A DNA stretch of 64,000 bases, from contig CAJNDS010002235.1 of NCBI GenBank assembly GCA_905221605.1, positions 800,875-864,874 on the forward strand, in the 5' to 3' direction. The stretch is from Symbiodinium natans. Taxonomy: Eukaryota > Sar > Dinophyceae > Suessiales > Symbiodiniaceae. The position numbers and the translations under genes are program-made. This document shows positions 43,321-55,100 of this stretch, piece after piece (position 1 is the first letter of the stretch; each line of letters opens with the position of its first letter). The notes below the pieces were generated by a model. That model saw only the letters and a program-made list of their open reading frames with translations. It had not been told where the DNA came from and did no database searches.

Positions 43321-43756
43321 CTCGGGGGGGGGGGGGAAGGGGGGTACAGGAACCCGAGGCAAGGTTTAGGGTTTTAGGGTTTTTGGGCTTAGCTATAGGG
43401 TCTAGGGTTTAGGGTTTAGGGTTAGGGTTTAAGGGTTGAAGGCTTTAGGGTTGGGGTGTACGGGCGTTTAGCGCTTCAGGACTTCATGGTCCCCCAAATG
43501 AAACTCCCGAAAAACCAGGACAAGGGCCCCCACGGAATCCGTAAGCCCAAACCCAACCCCTGTCCTCCCAAGAGCCCAATACCCCCTAAATTACGGAATA
43601 TACCTTGGGGTTTAGGGTTTAGGGAGGACAAAACCCGAAACCGTCCAGAAAACCCCAAAAACCAAACCTGAAGCCCTAACACACAATTTATGGATTTGGG
43701 GCTGAGGGGGTCTTGGTTCAGGGTTAAGGGCACAAAAATCTAAACCCGAAGCCCTA

Positions 43757-43955
43757 AACCCTAAACCCTATAAACCCTATAAAACCTATAAACCCTATAA
43801 ACTCTATAAACCCTATAAACCCTATCAACCCTCTAAACCCTATAAACCCTATAAACCCTATAAACCCTATAAACCCTATAAACCCTAACCCCTAACCCCT
43901 AACCCCTAACCCCTAAACCCTAAACCCTAAACCCTAAACCCTAAACCCTAAACCC
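43757..43955 (-). repeat. Variant array CCCTATAAA, then CCCCTAA and CCCTAAA
   Basis: About 14 CCCTATAAA units, four CCCCTAA units, then canonical CCCTAAA: three unit types in sequence within 200 bp. Confidence 0.5.
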
Positions 43956-44017
43956 TACTCCAGAAGCCGAAACCCAAAGCCCAGGCGCGGAAGAGGCGGC
44001 AGCAGTGAGGTCTGTGC

Positions 44018-44047
44018 CTGGGGGTTGCTCGGCAAGTCTCAGGATCC
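44018..44047 (-). CDS. Micro-exon candidate
   Basis: ILRLAEQPP in phase 1, acceptor ATCCTAG|GG, GC donor (CCCAG|GCAC). Array of CCCTATAAA/CCCTAAA type on the left and TTTAGGG on the right. Confidence 0.5.
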
Positions 44048-44299
44048 CTAGGATGCTCTCTGTTTAGGGTTTAGGGTTTAGGGTTTAGGGTTTAGGGTGT
44101 AGGGTTTAGGGTTTAGGGTTTAACACTATAAACCCTAAACCCTAAACCCTATAGAGGGGGTAGCAGGGAGGGGAGGGGGGGGGGGGCGTAGGAGCAGCTC
44201 AGGTGCGGCCGCCAGCGCCGAAACGAAGGCGAGACCGAAGCCTCCCCGAGAGCCACGGGATCGGACTGGCTTTCTGTTGCGGTTGCGGGCTTTTAGGGT

Positions 44300-45000
44300 T
44301 TAGGGTTTTTTCAGGGTTTGGGGTTTACGGTTTTTAGGGTTTCGGGCTTAGGATTTCCGTTGCGGTTGCTTTGGGTTTTTGAGGGTTTTTGGGTTTTGTA
44401 AAGGTTTTTTAGGGTTGTTTAGGGGTTTTAAAGGTTTTTAGGGTTGAGGGTTTAGGATCTCTGTTGTGGTTGCTTTGTTTTGTTCTTTGGATTCTTGTTC
44501 GGTTGTTTTGGTGTCGTTGCTTTGTTTTCTCCTTTGTGTGTGTGTGTGCTTTTTGTTGGGTTGTTTTGGGTGTGTGGGGGCTTTCTCTGATAATTGTTGC
44601 TATTGTTTTTTCCTTTTGGGGGGAGGTTAAGGGCTTAGGTTTTAGAATTCTTTGGGGTGGTGTGGGGTCGAAGGGTGAGGGCGTACGGTAAGTGCAAAAG
44701 GCTGTAGGTAAGAATAAGTCCAAGCAGGATTCAGAACTTGGAGTGCGTCTCTTGCAAGATCTTGGGTTCAAAAAGCTTAGGTACCCTACTTTGAAGTAGA
44801 CCCTGGAAAAAGTACATACTTTTATGTATAAGCAGCTAGAATAGGCACCCAGAACCAAAAAAGTATGAAAGCATAGTGCTCCAAAACCCAGGGTATCTTA
44901 GGGCTGCGTGCTCTTTGTAGGCCTCAAGGATGCCCTCATCACACCCTCTGAAACATGCTCCTGAACATGATCCTCTTCAACCCAACAAGGGAAAACAGAA
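44300..45000. other. T/G-rich degenerate repeat and unassigned sequence
   Basis: 44280-44460 is degenerate TTTAGGG-like repeat rich in T; 44465-44640 is T/G-rich with (TG)n; 44690-44890 holds short palindromes (CTACTTTGAAGTAG). No gene recognised. Confidence 0.5.
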
Positions 45001-45007
45001 ATGTGCC

Positions 45008-45140
45008 GTAAACCCTAAACCCTAAACCCCTAAACCCCTAAACCCCTAAACCCCTAAACCCCTAAACCCCTAAACCCCTAAACCCCTAAACCCCTAAACC
45101 CCTAAACCCCTAAACCCCTAAACCCCTAAGCCCTAACCCC
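45008..45140 (-). repeat. Variant array, 8-bp unit CCCCTAAA
   Basis: About 14 identical CCCCTAAA units, next to canonical CCCTAAA. Confidence 0.5.
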
Positions 45141-45252
45141 CTAGCCTGGAAGGCCTGGAGAGTTTGGGATCCAGGGCAGAGGCTACAAAGGCTTTGAGGT
45201 GTGAGGCAAGTCAGGGAGTAAGGCGGGGGGTCTTTTGGGTGCGGAGGCGCGG

Positions 45253-45371
45253 TTTAGGGTTTAGGGTTTAGGGTTTAGGGTTTAGGGTTTAGGGTTTAGG
45301 GTTTAGGGTTTAGGGTTTAGGGTTTAGGGTTTAGGGTTTAGGGTTTAGGGTTTAGGGTTTAGGGTTTAGGG
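45253..45371 (+). repeat. Canonical TTTAGGG array
   Basis: About 17 perfect units. With the C-type array at 45008-45140 it brackets a 110-bp island that reads SALDPKLS on the minus strand between TTTGTAG and CCAG|GCC (45155-45182). Confidence 0.5.
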
Positions 45372-45545
45372 AAACAAGCCTCGCTGCCACAGCTGCATGG
45401 ATTCAAAGGCCTGCCGGGGACCCGCTGCACATCCGCCCCTAGAACCTCAACCCGAGACCCTAAACCCGCCATCCTAGGCCCTGAAACCTATAATTACCCT
45501 AAACCCTAAACCCTCAACCCTAAACCCTATATCCAAAGCGCCCGG

Positions 45546-45581
<36 letters not shown>
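45546..45581. repeat. Poly-A run (36 A)
   Basis: Uninterrupted, set between CGCCCGG and CTCAACCCTCAACCC; possibly the tail of a retroposed sequence, but nothing recognisable precedes it. Confidence 0.5.
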
Positions 45582-45584
<3 letters not shown>

Positions 45585-46120
45585 AACCCTCAACCCTAAG
45601 CCCTAAACCCTAGCTCCTAAACCCCAGGAACCTAAAGTATAAGTCTGCAAGGACCTCCGTCAACCAAGGCACAGCCCACTACGCCCTGACACACAACACA
45701 AACCGAACTCCAGCACTGAGCGCTTTAGGGCGTGCAGGGCTCAGGAATTTAGGGCTTGGGGTTCATGATTGTAGGGTTCAGGGTTCAGGAATGTAGGGCT
45801 TAGAGCCAGGAATTTTAGGTTAAGGGTGCAGGGTTTGGGGTTTTTGGGGTTTGGGGCTGTTGGTCACGGAGCACAGGGTTTAGGGCTTAGGGGTCCAGAT
45901 CTGATTGATGGCACCTGTTCTGGGTACCTTAAAGAAAGGGGCGACGCCATCCACCCCATGAGCCCAAATCCTGAACCCGCCTAACCCCAAGTCCCTAAGC
46001 CCCCAAAAGCCTTGCGTTGGGTTTAAGGTTTAGGGTTTCGCGGTTAGGGTTAGGTGTAGGGTTGAGGGTTGCAGGTTAGGGCTTATGGCCTGGCATCTTG
46101 AACATGTGCTCTTCATGTCC

Positions 46121-46189
46121 TTACACAAAGTTGCCCCAATAGCCTGAGTAAATAGCAGCCCACTTGAAGAGGTTCATGCCGTTTAGGAT
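46121..46189 (-). CDS. PAO-like exon 15, possible C-terminal membrane segment
   Basis: After acceptor GGCAAG the frame reads ILNGMNLFKWAAIYSG then YWGNFV and a TAA stop at 46121-46123. The aromatic hydrophobic stretch fits the membrane anchor that follows the CxxC in this family. Alternatively the GTGTAAGG within it is a donor at 46126 and the gene continues left. Border uncertain. Confidence 0.5.
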   Translation of the reverse strand: MLNGMNLFKWAAIYSGYWGNFV

Positions 46190-49100
46190 CTTGCCAGCAG
46201 GGCGGAGGTGTCCACCGAGGTGGGGTCAAAGAGCCGGCACAAGCAGTATGCGGCGGGTCCTTGTGAGACCCTTGTTCGACACTGGGCATGCTTACAAGCG
46301 CTGGAAAAACGATGCAAGCCGTGCACCCCCCTGACAGCATGACATCCTGGTGAGCGGTTTTCAACTGGGTTCTTAGGGTTGGGGGTTTGGGGGTTTTTGG
46401 ATTTATAGGAATTTTTTTCTGGAGGGTGGGACGCCCTAAAACACCCAAAGACCCTGTGCCTGCAGAAATGCCGGCCCCACAGCGTCCCTTAACCCAAACT
46501 CCAAACCCCAAACCCTAAACCCCAAACCCGAAACCCTAAACCCTAAACCCGAAACCCTAAACCCTAAACCCCCCTGTGCCAGTACTACAAAGGCACCCTA
46601 AATGAACAAGGGGGAAGAATTGCGGCCACTGACGCAGCCGAGTCCATGTTCAGCTTTCGGACTTACCCTAAACCCTAAACCCTAAACCTCAAACCCCAAA
46701 CCCTAAACCCTGAACCCTAAGCCCTAAACCCTAAACCCTAAACCCTAAACCCTAAACCCTAAACCCTAAATTCTCGAAGGCCCTGTCCCCAACTGGATAT
46801 CCACAGCGTCCCCTGGCCTCCCGGCAGTGCTTGCAGTGAGCCGTATGCTGGTCCCAGCGGTTCAGCAGCTCCTGTGCTGGGTTTAGGGTTTAGGGTTTAG
46901 GGTTTAGGGTTTAGGGTTTAGGGTTTAGGGTTTGGGGTTTAGGGCTTAGGGTTTAGGGTTTAGGGTTTAGGGTTTAGGGTTTAGGGTTTAGGGTTGAGGC
47001 TTGAGGGTTTAGGGTTTCTGGTACTGTAGAATTTCCAAGCCCTCAACCCCTGAAACCCCACCAAAACCCAAACGTAAATGATAAAATATCAGATGCCCTA
47101 AACCTTGGGATGTGCCCTCTTATCCTAACAGTCCTTAATAGGGATTACAGTAGCCCCTAGTAACTGTTATTTTAGGGGGGAACATGCCAACTTAAACCTC
47201 CTGAACTCTAAAACCCTGAACCCTGAACCCTGAACCCTAAACCCTAAACCCGACAAAGGAAGGAATGGACCGGCCATTTTATGATGGGAGTCCGGACTCC
47301 GGGGCCCCTGTCGCTTTGAGGCTCCAAGCAGAGGGTTCTGTGTCCAAACGGCCTAAGGACTCCCTGAGCATGCCAACCTTTTTTCAATTCGTCCAACTCC
47401 TTCCTCCTCCTAAACCCTAAACCCTAAACCCTAAACCCTAAACCCTAAACCCTAAACCCTAAACCCTAAACCCTAAACCCTAAACCCTAAACCCCCCTCC
47501 CCCACGCGGAGAGCCCGAGCCTCGCGAGACATTGGAGACGGAGGCAGCTGGTTCTGCACGGCTGGTTTTCAGGGACTTTAGAGCCTCTAGGGATTTTGGT
47601 GAGTTCTAGAGGTTTAGGGTTTAGGGTTTAGGGTTTAGGGTTTAGGGTTTAGGGTTTAGGGTTTAGGGTTTAGGGTTTAGGGTTTAGGGTTTAGGGTTTA
47701 GGGTTTAAGGTTTAGGGTTTTCCTGAACCCTAACTCAAAACCGAAATCGCAAACTTTGAGCCCCACCGCCTTACGCTCTCAGCCTAAACCCTACGCGCAA
47801 CCCCTATGTACATGCCAGGCGCGAACACGCTGAGCCCTAAACCCTAAACCCTCAACCCTAAACCCTAAACCCTATACCCTAAACCCTAAAATGTCGTTGG
47901 TTCGCAGCAGAGTTTCATTCTTGCTTCCCATGGCGCTGCACCTCGGACCCACCGTTTCGCCCTCACCCTCACAGCACACGATTTTAACGATACCTTTATC
48001 ATAAAATAAGTTGTGTGTGAAAGTCCCAAGATGGGGTAGGGGCTGGAAGGCTTAGGGTGTAGGGTTTGTAGGTTTAGGTTTTCGGGTTTAGGGTTTGGGG
48101 TGCTTGCCCAAAGCGGGTCACTTTGTAGCAGCAAAGGTACCTTTCAAGATGAGGTCCGAGTAGACCTTAAACTTTAAGCTTTACACTTTATTCTCTGAAC
48201 CCTGACCCAAAAAATAATCCCCCTAAAAAAAACCCAGACTTTCAACTTGAACCCCCGCAAACCCCAAACCTTCAACCCCTAAGCTTGGGCCCCCCAAACC
48301 ATGAAGCTAAACCCCAAACCCTAAACCCTAAACCCTAAACTCTGAAGCCGTCTTTACAAAGATATGGCCGCCCCACCTTGGGATCCACGCAAAGCGCGCC
48401 CTCCTGGAAGGGGGCGAAGGGGAGTTTAGGGTTCAGGGCTTGGGTTTAGGGTTTAGGGTTTAGGGCTTAGGGTTTAGGGTTTCGGGTTTAGGGTTTGGGG
48501 TTTAGGGGGTAGGGTTCAGGGCTTGGGGTTCAGGGGGCTTGAGGATGAACTTTACAAGGAGAGCGGGCAGTTTCACTTTTCTTAGGATGTGGGGGGGTTT
48601 ACGAAATTCGGGGTGCCCTATTGGGGTCCTTGTTATAAGGGGATCCTAGTTTTGGGGATCTATATTGGGGGGTTCCCCTATTTTCGTAAACCCCCATGTC
48701 TTGCAAAAGGACAGACTTGAACGCTTCACCGTATTGACTAGTGCCCACTCGTCAGGGCCATAACATTCGAACTCACCTAAACCCCGAACCCCTACTAAGC
48801 ATAACAGGGAACTCGGAAACCCTCAACCCTAAACCCTAAACCCCAAACCCTCATATATGGTTGTGGGCAATGCGTACTCGCCACGCCCCCCCCCCCCTCC
48901 ATGGGCCCGCCGAGGCGCAACCAGAGATGCATCAGATCTTCGGGCCCAAACCCCTAAACCCTACTAGTTGCTTAAGAACCCCCAAAAGAATGAAAACATA
49001 ATAATCCCTATATTACCATAAGGAAGAATATTCTTCGCGGTTCTTAAGCAACCAGCAGCACCCTAAAATCCTGCCGGTTGAGGGTTCAAGGGTCCAGGTT

Positions 49101-52100
49101 GCGGGTTTAGGGTTTAGGGTTTAGGGTTTAGGGTTTAAATCCTCAGACTCTAATCCCCAATAGGGCCAATAGGGGCCTTCGCAAGCCACTGTCGCCAAGC
49201 GCTAATACTCCGATCGCTCTCGCCTCACAGTGGCGAGGAGTTATGGGGTTTAGGATTTAGGGTTTAGGGTTAAGGGTTTAAGGCCCCCTCGTGGATGACC
49301 TTCCGTGTAATCGAACGTCACAGCAAAACGACCAAAACAATCTCGCAACTCATGTGGGACAACCCTGAACCCTAAGCCTTATAAACCCTGAACCCTGAAA
49401 CCCTGAACCCTAAACCCGAAACCCCCTCGTTGTTCTTTTGTTGGCCCCTAGGATTTAGGGTTTAGGGTTCAGGGATTCAGGCTCTCGGGTCCAGGGGTGC
49501 AGGGTTTAGGTTCAGGGGTTCAGGGTTTTAGGGGTTTAGGGTTAGGGGTTCAGGGTTCAGGGTTCAGGGGTTCAGGAGTTCAGGGGTTTCAGGGTTCAGG
49601 TTACCCTAAACCCTAAACCCTAAACCCTAAACCTTAAACCCTAAACCCTAAACCCGGACGCGCCATGGACTAAGGGCCCGAAGGCTTTAAGGACGAGGAA
49701 AGGACATCCGGGAGCTCGGCCAGCGAAACAGGGTTTAGGGTTTAGGCGTTTAGGGTTTAGGGTTTAGGGTTTAGGGTTTACTGTTTAGGGTATAGGGTTA
49801 GGGGTTCAGGGTTAAGGGGTTCAGGAGCTCAGGGTTTCAGGGTTTCAGGGTTCAGGTTGAGAGGACTTCTTTGCGGTTGAGGATTCAGTACGTTTTTTAG
49901 GGTTTTCAGGTCGAGGGAATTTTGCAATCCTGCCAAGTGGCCCCACCCCAAGCCCTAAACCCCAAACCCTAAACCCCAAAAAGAGTTCGATGTTACCAAC
50001 TCGGCATTGAAGCTTGGCCTTCGGCTCTACAAGGCTACCCTAAATGGGGTTTAGGGTTTAGGGTTTAGGGTTTAGGGTTTAGGGATTAGGGTTTAGGGTT
50101 TAGGGTTTAGGGTTTAGGGTTTAGTACACTTCCGGAACTAGGCCAGGTAGCTTGGTCACCACGCGATTACTATGGGTGCCCTAGTTTCTGATGTCTCTAT
50201 AGTGGTCATAACACCAAGAACCCAAACATGGTTAACGTCTAAGTCGCAGTCCCAAGCAGACTGTAAAAAACACTCAACCCTAAACCCTAAACCCTAAACC
50301 CTAAACCCTAAACCGTTTGGGTCCGGCCTTAAGGCCTTAAGGCTTAGGGATCGACGCCTTCTAGCTGCCTTCGCCCACAACATTGGCCCCGCCTGGCATG
50401 TAGTAGGAGTTGGACCAGTCTTCCGAAGAGTAAGGCGCCTTGCAGCAGGCTGACATCTGACCAAGGCACATTCAAACGCCGTGATTTCTGTGCACACTTC
50501 AGGTAGCCACTAGAGCTGTGGAGCCTAAACCCTAAACCCTAAACCCTAAACCCTAAACCCTATTGCGCAATATCGTATTTGAATTTCTGTCTTCCTTTTC
50601 TCCCACAAACCGAAAAACAGGCTACCTCAGTTTAGTGCCAGGGCTGACGATTCTGGGTTAGCCGACCCTTCTGCTCCATGTCTGTGTTTCGTTAGGGTTT
50701 AGGGTTGAGGGTTGAGGGTTGAGGGTTGAGGGTTGGATGTTGAATGTTGCAAGGCACTGTGCCAAGCTACTCGGCATTGACACAAGAAGCAAATGCTATG
50801 ACGTCCCAGAAAAAAGGTTTGTTCGTGTTGCTCGTGCTCTGGGTAAGTGTGATATGCACAATTCGCCCGTGAGCTGGTGATGTGGCAAGGAAAAGACCAA
50901 ACCATACGAACATACAATCCAGCGAGCCTCACTACTTGTTAGTTCGCAGTTGACTTGCAACTTGGAAAATGCATGGGCATAGCCAGGTCCGGAGAAGCTT
51001 CAGCCTGTAACTTGGTTCTCAAGACTCAAGGATTTGTGAACTGCTTGTAAAATATGACTGAAACATGCAAACTTCTATGGCCCCCTAAAAGTGCAGCCAA
51101 AACTATTGAAAGAGATATGCTAGAACAGTCTAGTGTTAGGGTTATTCTGAGATATAGGCCTCGGCTTAGCTTGGGTCTCTCTAGGGCACCTGTAGGCGAA
51201 GGCGTGATGTAGGTCAAGCCCCCAGTAACCTGCCCATCTTACCTTGTGGGCTTGCGGCAAACCCCCAAACCCTAAACTCCAAGTCCTACACCCTGAAAAC
51301 CCTAGACCCTCTACCCTGCAAAGAACCCTAAACCCTAAACCCAAACAGAAAGCCCTAAACCCTAAACAAACCCTAAACCCTAAACCCTAAACCGTAGACG
51401 CTAAAACCGAAAAACCCGGACCGTGAAACTTGGCGAGGCCTGTCGCAGCTTGCGCTCCTGGTAGTGGAGAAACGCAAGGTCCGAGTCCTTAATTCCGTTG
51501 GGTCCGGCGTGTGAGAGATGTAAGATTTCAGGGGTTAGGGCTTAGGGTTTAGGGGTTAAGGCTCAGGGTTTAGGGCCTAGGGTTTCGGGCGTTCGGGCCG
51601 GGGGCTTTCCGCTGCGGGAAATCTTGCGCTTGTCCGTTGCTGACAAAATGCCATGATGCCCAGGCTGAACCAAGCAAAAACCCTAAACGCTGAACATCCA
51701 CACGCCTCAAACCCCTTGTTTGGCTGTGCACTTCCCTCATGGCCGACGAAGAGCCCCGAGCCTGAACCCCTAAAACTCGAAAACCGAACTCCCAAAGACT
51801 AAGCCCCTAAGCTTGGGATGTTCCCGCTTGTACTAAGAGTCGTGAATAGGGATTACAGTACCCTCGATTAGAATCCCTACTCAGGACTGCTAGTATAAGG
51901 GGGAACAACCCTAAACCCTAAACCCCAAAAAGCCCTGAAGCCTGGCAAACCACAAAGTCAACAAACGCTTCCACGCGCGCCGAGATGCCAAGAAGCGGTT
52001 GGAGATCAAGTGGACGAGCCTTGCGGGTTTAGGGTTTAGGGTTTAGGGTTTAGGGTTTAGGGTTTAGGGTTTAGGGTTTCAGGAATATGCCTCCTTCCGG

Positions 52101-55100
52101 CTATACTCTGGGCAATTCCTAAAATAAGGGGGGGGGGGGGGGGACCCCTTTTATACCCCTAAAAAGAATAGAAGCCCCCCCCTTAAAGGGACCCCCCCCC
52201 CCCAAAAAAAAAGGTACCCCAATTTTCGTCAGCCCCCATTTTGCAGGAATGATCCTACCATGAAAAAAGCTAGATATTCCTCAGCTGAGGGATATTCGAG
52301 TCATGGGGTGGTGGCTACCAAAGTTGGCATCCAGGGTTCCAGGGTTTAGGGTTTAGGGTTTGGGGTTTAGGGTTTAGGGTTTAGGGTTTAGGGTGTCTAG
52401 TTTTTAGGGCTCAAGGAACGAAAACTGTGGTATCTGAATATGGAAACATGGACGTGCTCATTTTAAATGTGTCGTTCCGGTCCGGGGAGCGCAGTCTCAG
52501 CTTCTTACCAGCAACGCATCCGGGCGTCCAAGGCTTGGAGCTTCTGTGGGTTTGAAGCTCAAAGGGTTTAGGGTTTAGGGTTTAGGGTTTAGGGTTTAGG
52601 GTTTAGGGTTTAGGGTTTAGGGTTTAGGGTTTAGGGTTTAGGGTTTAGGGTTTAGGGTTTAGGGTTTAGGGTTTAGGGTTTAGGGTTTAGGGTTTAGGGT
52701 TTGGGGCGATACCGTGATTTTGTTTCCCATCGTCCTAGCGTGAGTAAACAGGTACAGCATGGCTTGTAGGTTTACAGCTAGAATAATAAGGACCGGGAAA
52801 ATTACGAATAGAACTCCCTTCTGGTTCCTATGTCATGATACTGTAATAGCCCCCCAAAACCCTGTTCGAATTATTAAGGCCTGTATTGTAAGCGTCCTAA
52901 ACGGCGTGAATCCTAAACCCCAAACCCGAAACCGTAAAACCCAAAACCCAAAACCCTGAACCCTAAACCCTAAACCCTAAACTCTAAACCCTAAACCCTA
53001 AACCCTAAACCCTAAACCCTACACCCTAAACTAACCCTAAGACGTGCATGCCAGGGGCCACGTGGGAAGCAAGCCTCGGCTGCAGAAGGGCTCGCAAGAG
53101 CTTTCGGGTGTTTTTTCGGATTTAGGGCCATAGGATTGAAGGGTTTAGGGTCTAGGAGGGTTTTAGGATTTTGGGGTTTGGGGTATGAGGGTTTTAGGGT
53201 GTCCGGGTTTTAGGGCTTAGGGTGTTCGGGCCTTGGGGTTTTGGGGTTTCAGGGTTTATGGTTTTAGGGCTTTAGGGGTTTTGGGGTTTCAGGGTTTTAG
53301 GGGTTTTAGGGTTTAGGGTTTTGGGTGGGCTTTTGGGGGCTTAGGATTCGGGTGTTTAGGGCTTCTGGGATCTGGAGTTTGTTTGGGCGGAGATTCATGG
53401 GCACGTCGCGGCTGCTGGATCACGGCTTGAACACTAAATGGGATACGGGTTAAGGGTCAAAAGGGTTTAGGGTTTAGGGTTTAGGGTTTAGGGTTTAGGG
53501 TTTAGGGTTTAGGGTTTAGGGTTTAGGGTTTAGGGTTTAGGGTTTAGGGTTTAGGGTTTAGGGTTTAGGGTTTCGGGTTTCGGGTTTCGGGGTCGTGGTC
53601 TCGCTTAAAGGCGGTTCATAAAGGCTTGGGGTCGGTGGGGTTTAGGGATTTTGGGGCAGCCATGGTTGCCACTGGCTGTATGTACCCAATGAACCCCCTC
53701 AACCAAACCCGAAGCCTGCACATGCGGTTTAGGGTTTAGGGTTTAGGGTTAGGGTTTAGGGTTTAGGGTTTAGGGTTTAGGGTTTAGGGTTTAGGGTTTA
53801 GGGTTTAGGGTTTAGGGTTTAGGGTTTAGGGTTTAGGGTTTGGGGTAAGCCCAGGGGGTTTGGGATCTCAGGCTTTGGGAAGCAAGTTCGTGCCCAGCGG
53901 CGGCGGATTCCTCCTTGTCCTGCGGGGCAAGGCACGAAACCCCAAGCTCTTCAGTACTAATCCCTCTAAAGCAGCCTGAGGGTTTTGAGGGTATAGGGTC
54001 TAGGGTTTAGGGTTGGGATAATCCCCCTTATACTAACAGTTCTTAATTTCTATTAATAGGGGGCACTCTAATCCCCAATAAGGACTGTAGGCATAAGGGC
54101 GAACATCCCAAATAATCCCTCTAAAAACACTAAGGAACTTCCATCTTTACTAAACCAAACAAAAACCCAAAACAGGCTACATTTTGAGCCATAGGGCGTA
54201 CACATAGGCACAAGGTTCTGGCTTGGAGTTTCAAGTTCAGGGTGCGGATGGTCTTGAACATGGACCCAGACTCCTAAGGAGCTCTGCAAACTCCTTAAAG
54301 GGTTCTGATGAATTTGTATAGGGTATATAAGAGGTATAGAAAGGGGTCCCCTTCTAACGGGCCCCACATGTAACTACCCTTAGATAACATTACTGCAAGC
54401 CCCATAAGCCCTATGAACACAAAAGGGGCCTGGACGCACTAACCCTACTTGGAGGTTCATGGGTAGTTAAAAGTAGGGTCCTAAGTATGATGGCTTTCTT
54501 TAGGGTGCTTAGAGCCCTACTTGTAACCACAGTAGCTACGAGAATAAGGGAGCCCTCTAACAAACCCCCTAGTAGTAGGCTTCCCTTATGATAAAGACCA
54601 ATAAGGTGCCCCTAACTTCGGAAGCCCTAAGCCCTAAACTCTAAGCCCTAAACTCTAAACCCTAACCCCTGCACCCTAAACCCTGCACCCTAAACCCTAA
54701 AACCCTAAACCCCAAACCCTAAACCCCAAACCCTAAACCCCAAACCCTAAACCCCAAACCCTAAACCCTAAACGACTCGAATCGATGCGCAAGCCCCCCA
54801 ACAAAGTTCCGCAAGATCAGCTCCTGGCAGGCCAGTATCGAAAAGGATGAGACCTGCAAAGGACGAGGAGGTTTAGGGTTTAGGGTTTAGGGTTTAGGGT
54901 TTGGGGTTTGGGGTTTAGGGTTTAGGGTTTAGGGTTTAGGGTTTCAAGGGCACGAGCCCCTGTACTGAACGTATCAACACCAGAAACCTCCCGCTCCCAA
55001 ACCTGAGGCTACAAGGCTAAACCCCGAAAGCGCTGCAACCCGTAAATCCTTAAAAACCTAAACCGTAGCCCCTAAACCCTAAATCTCGAAACCCCAAACA

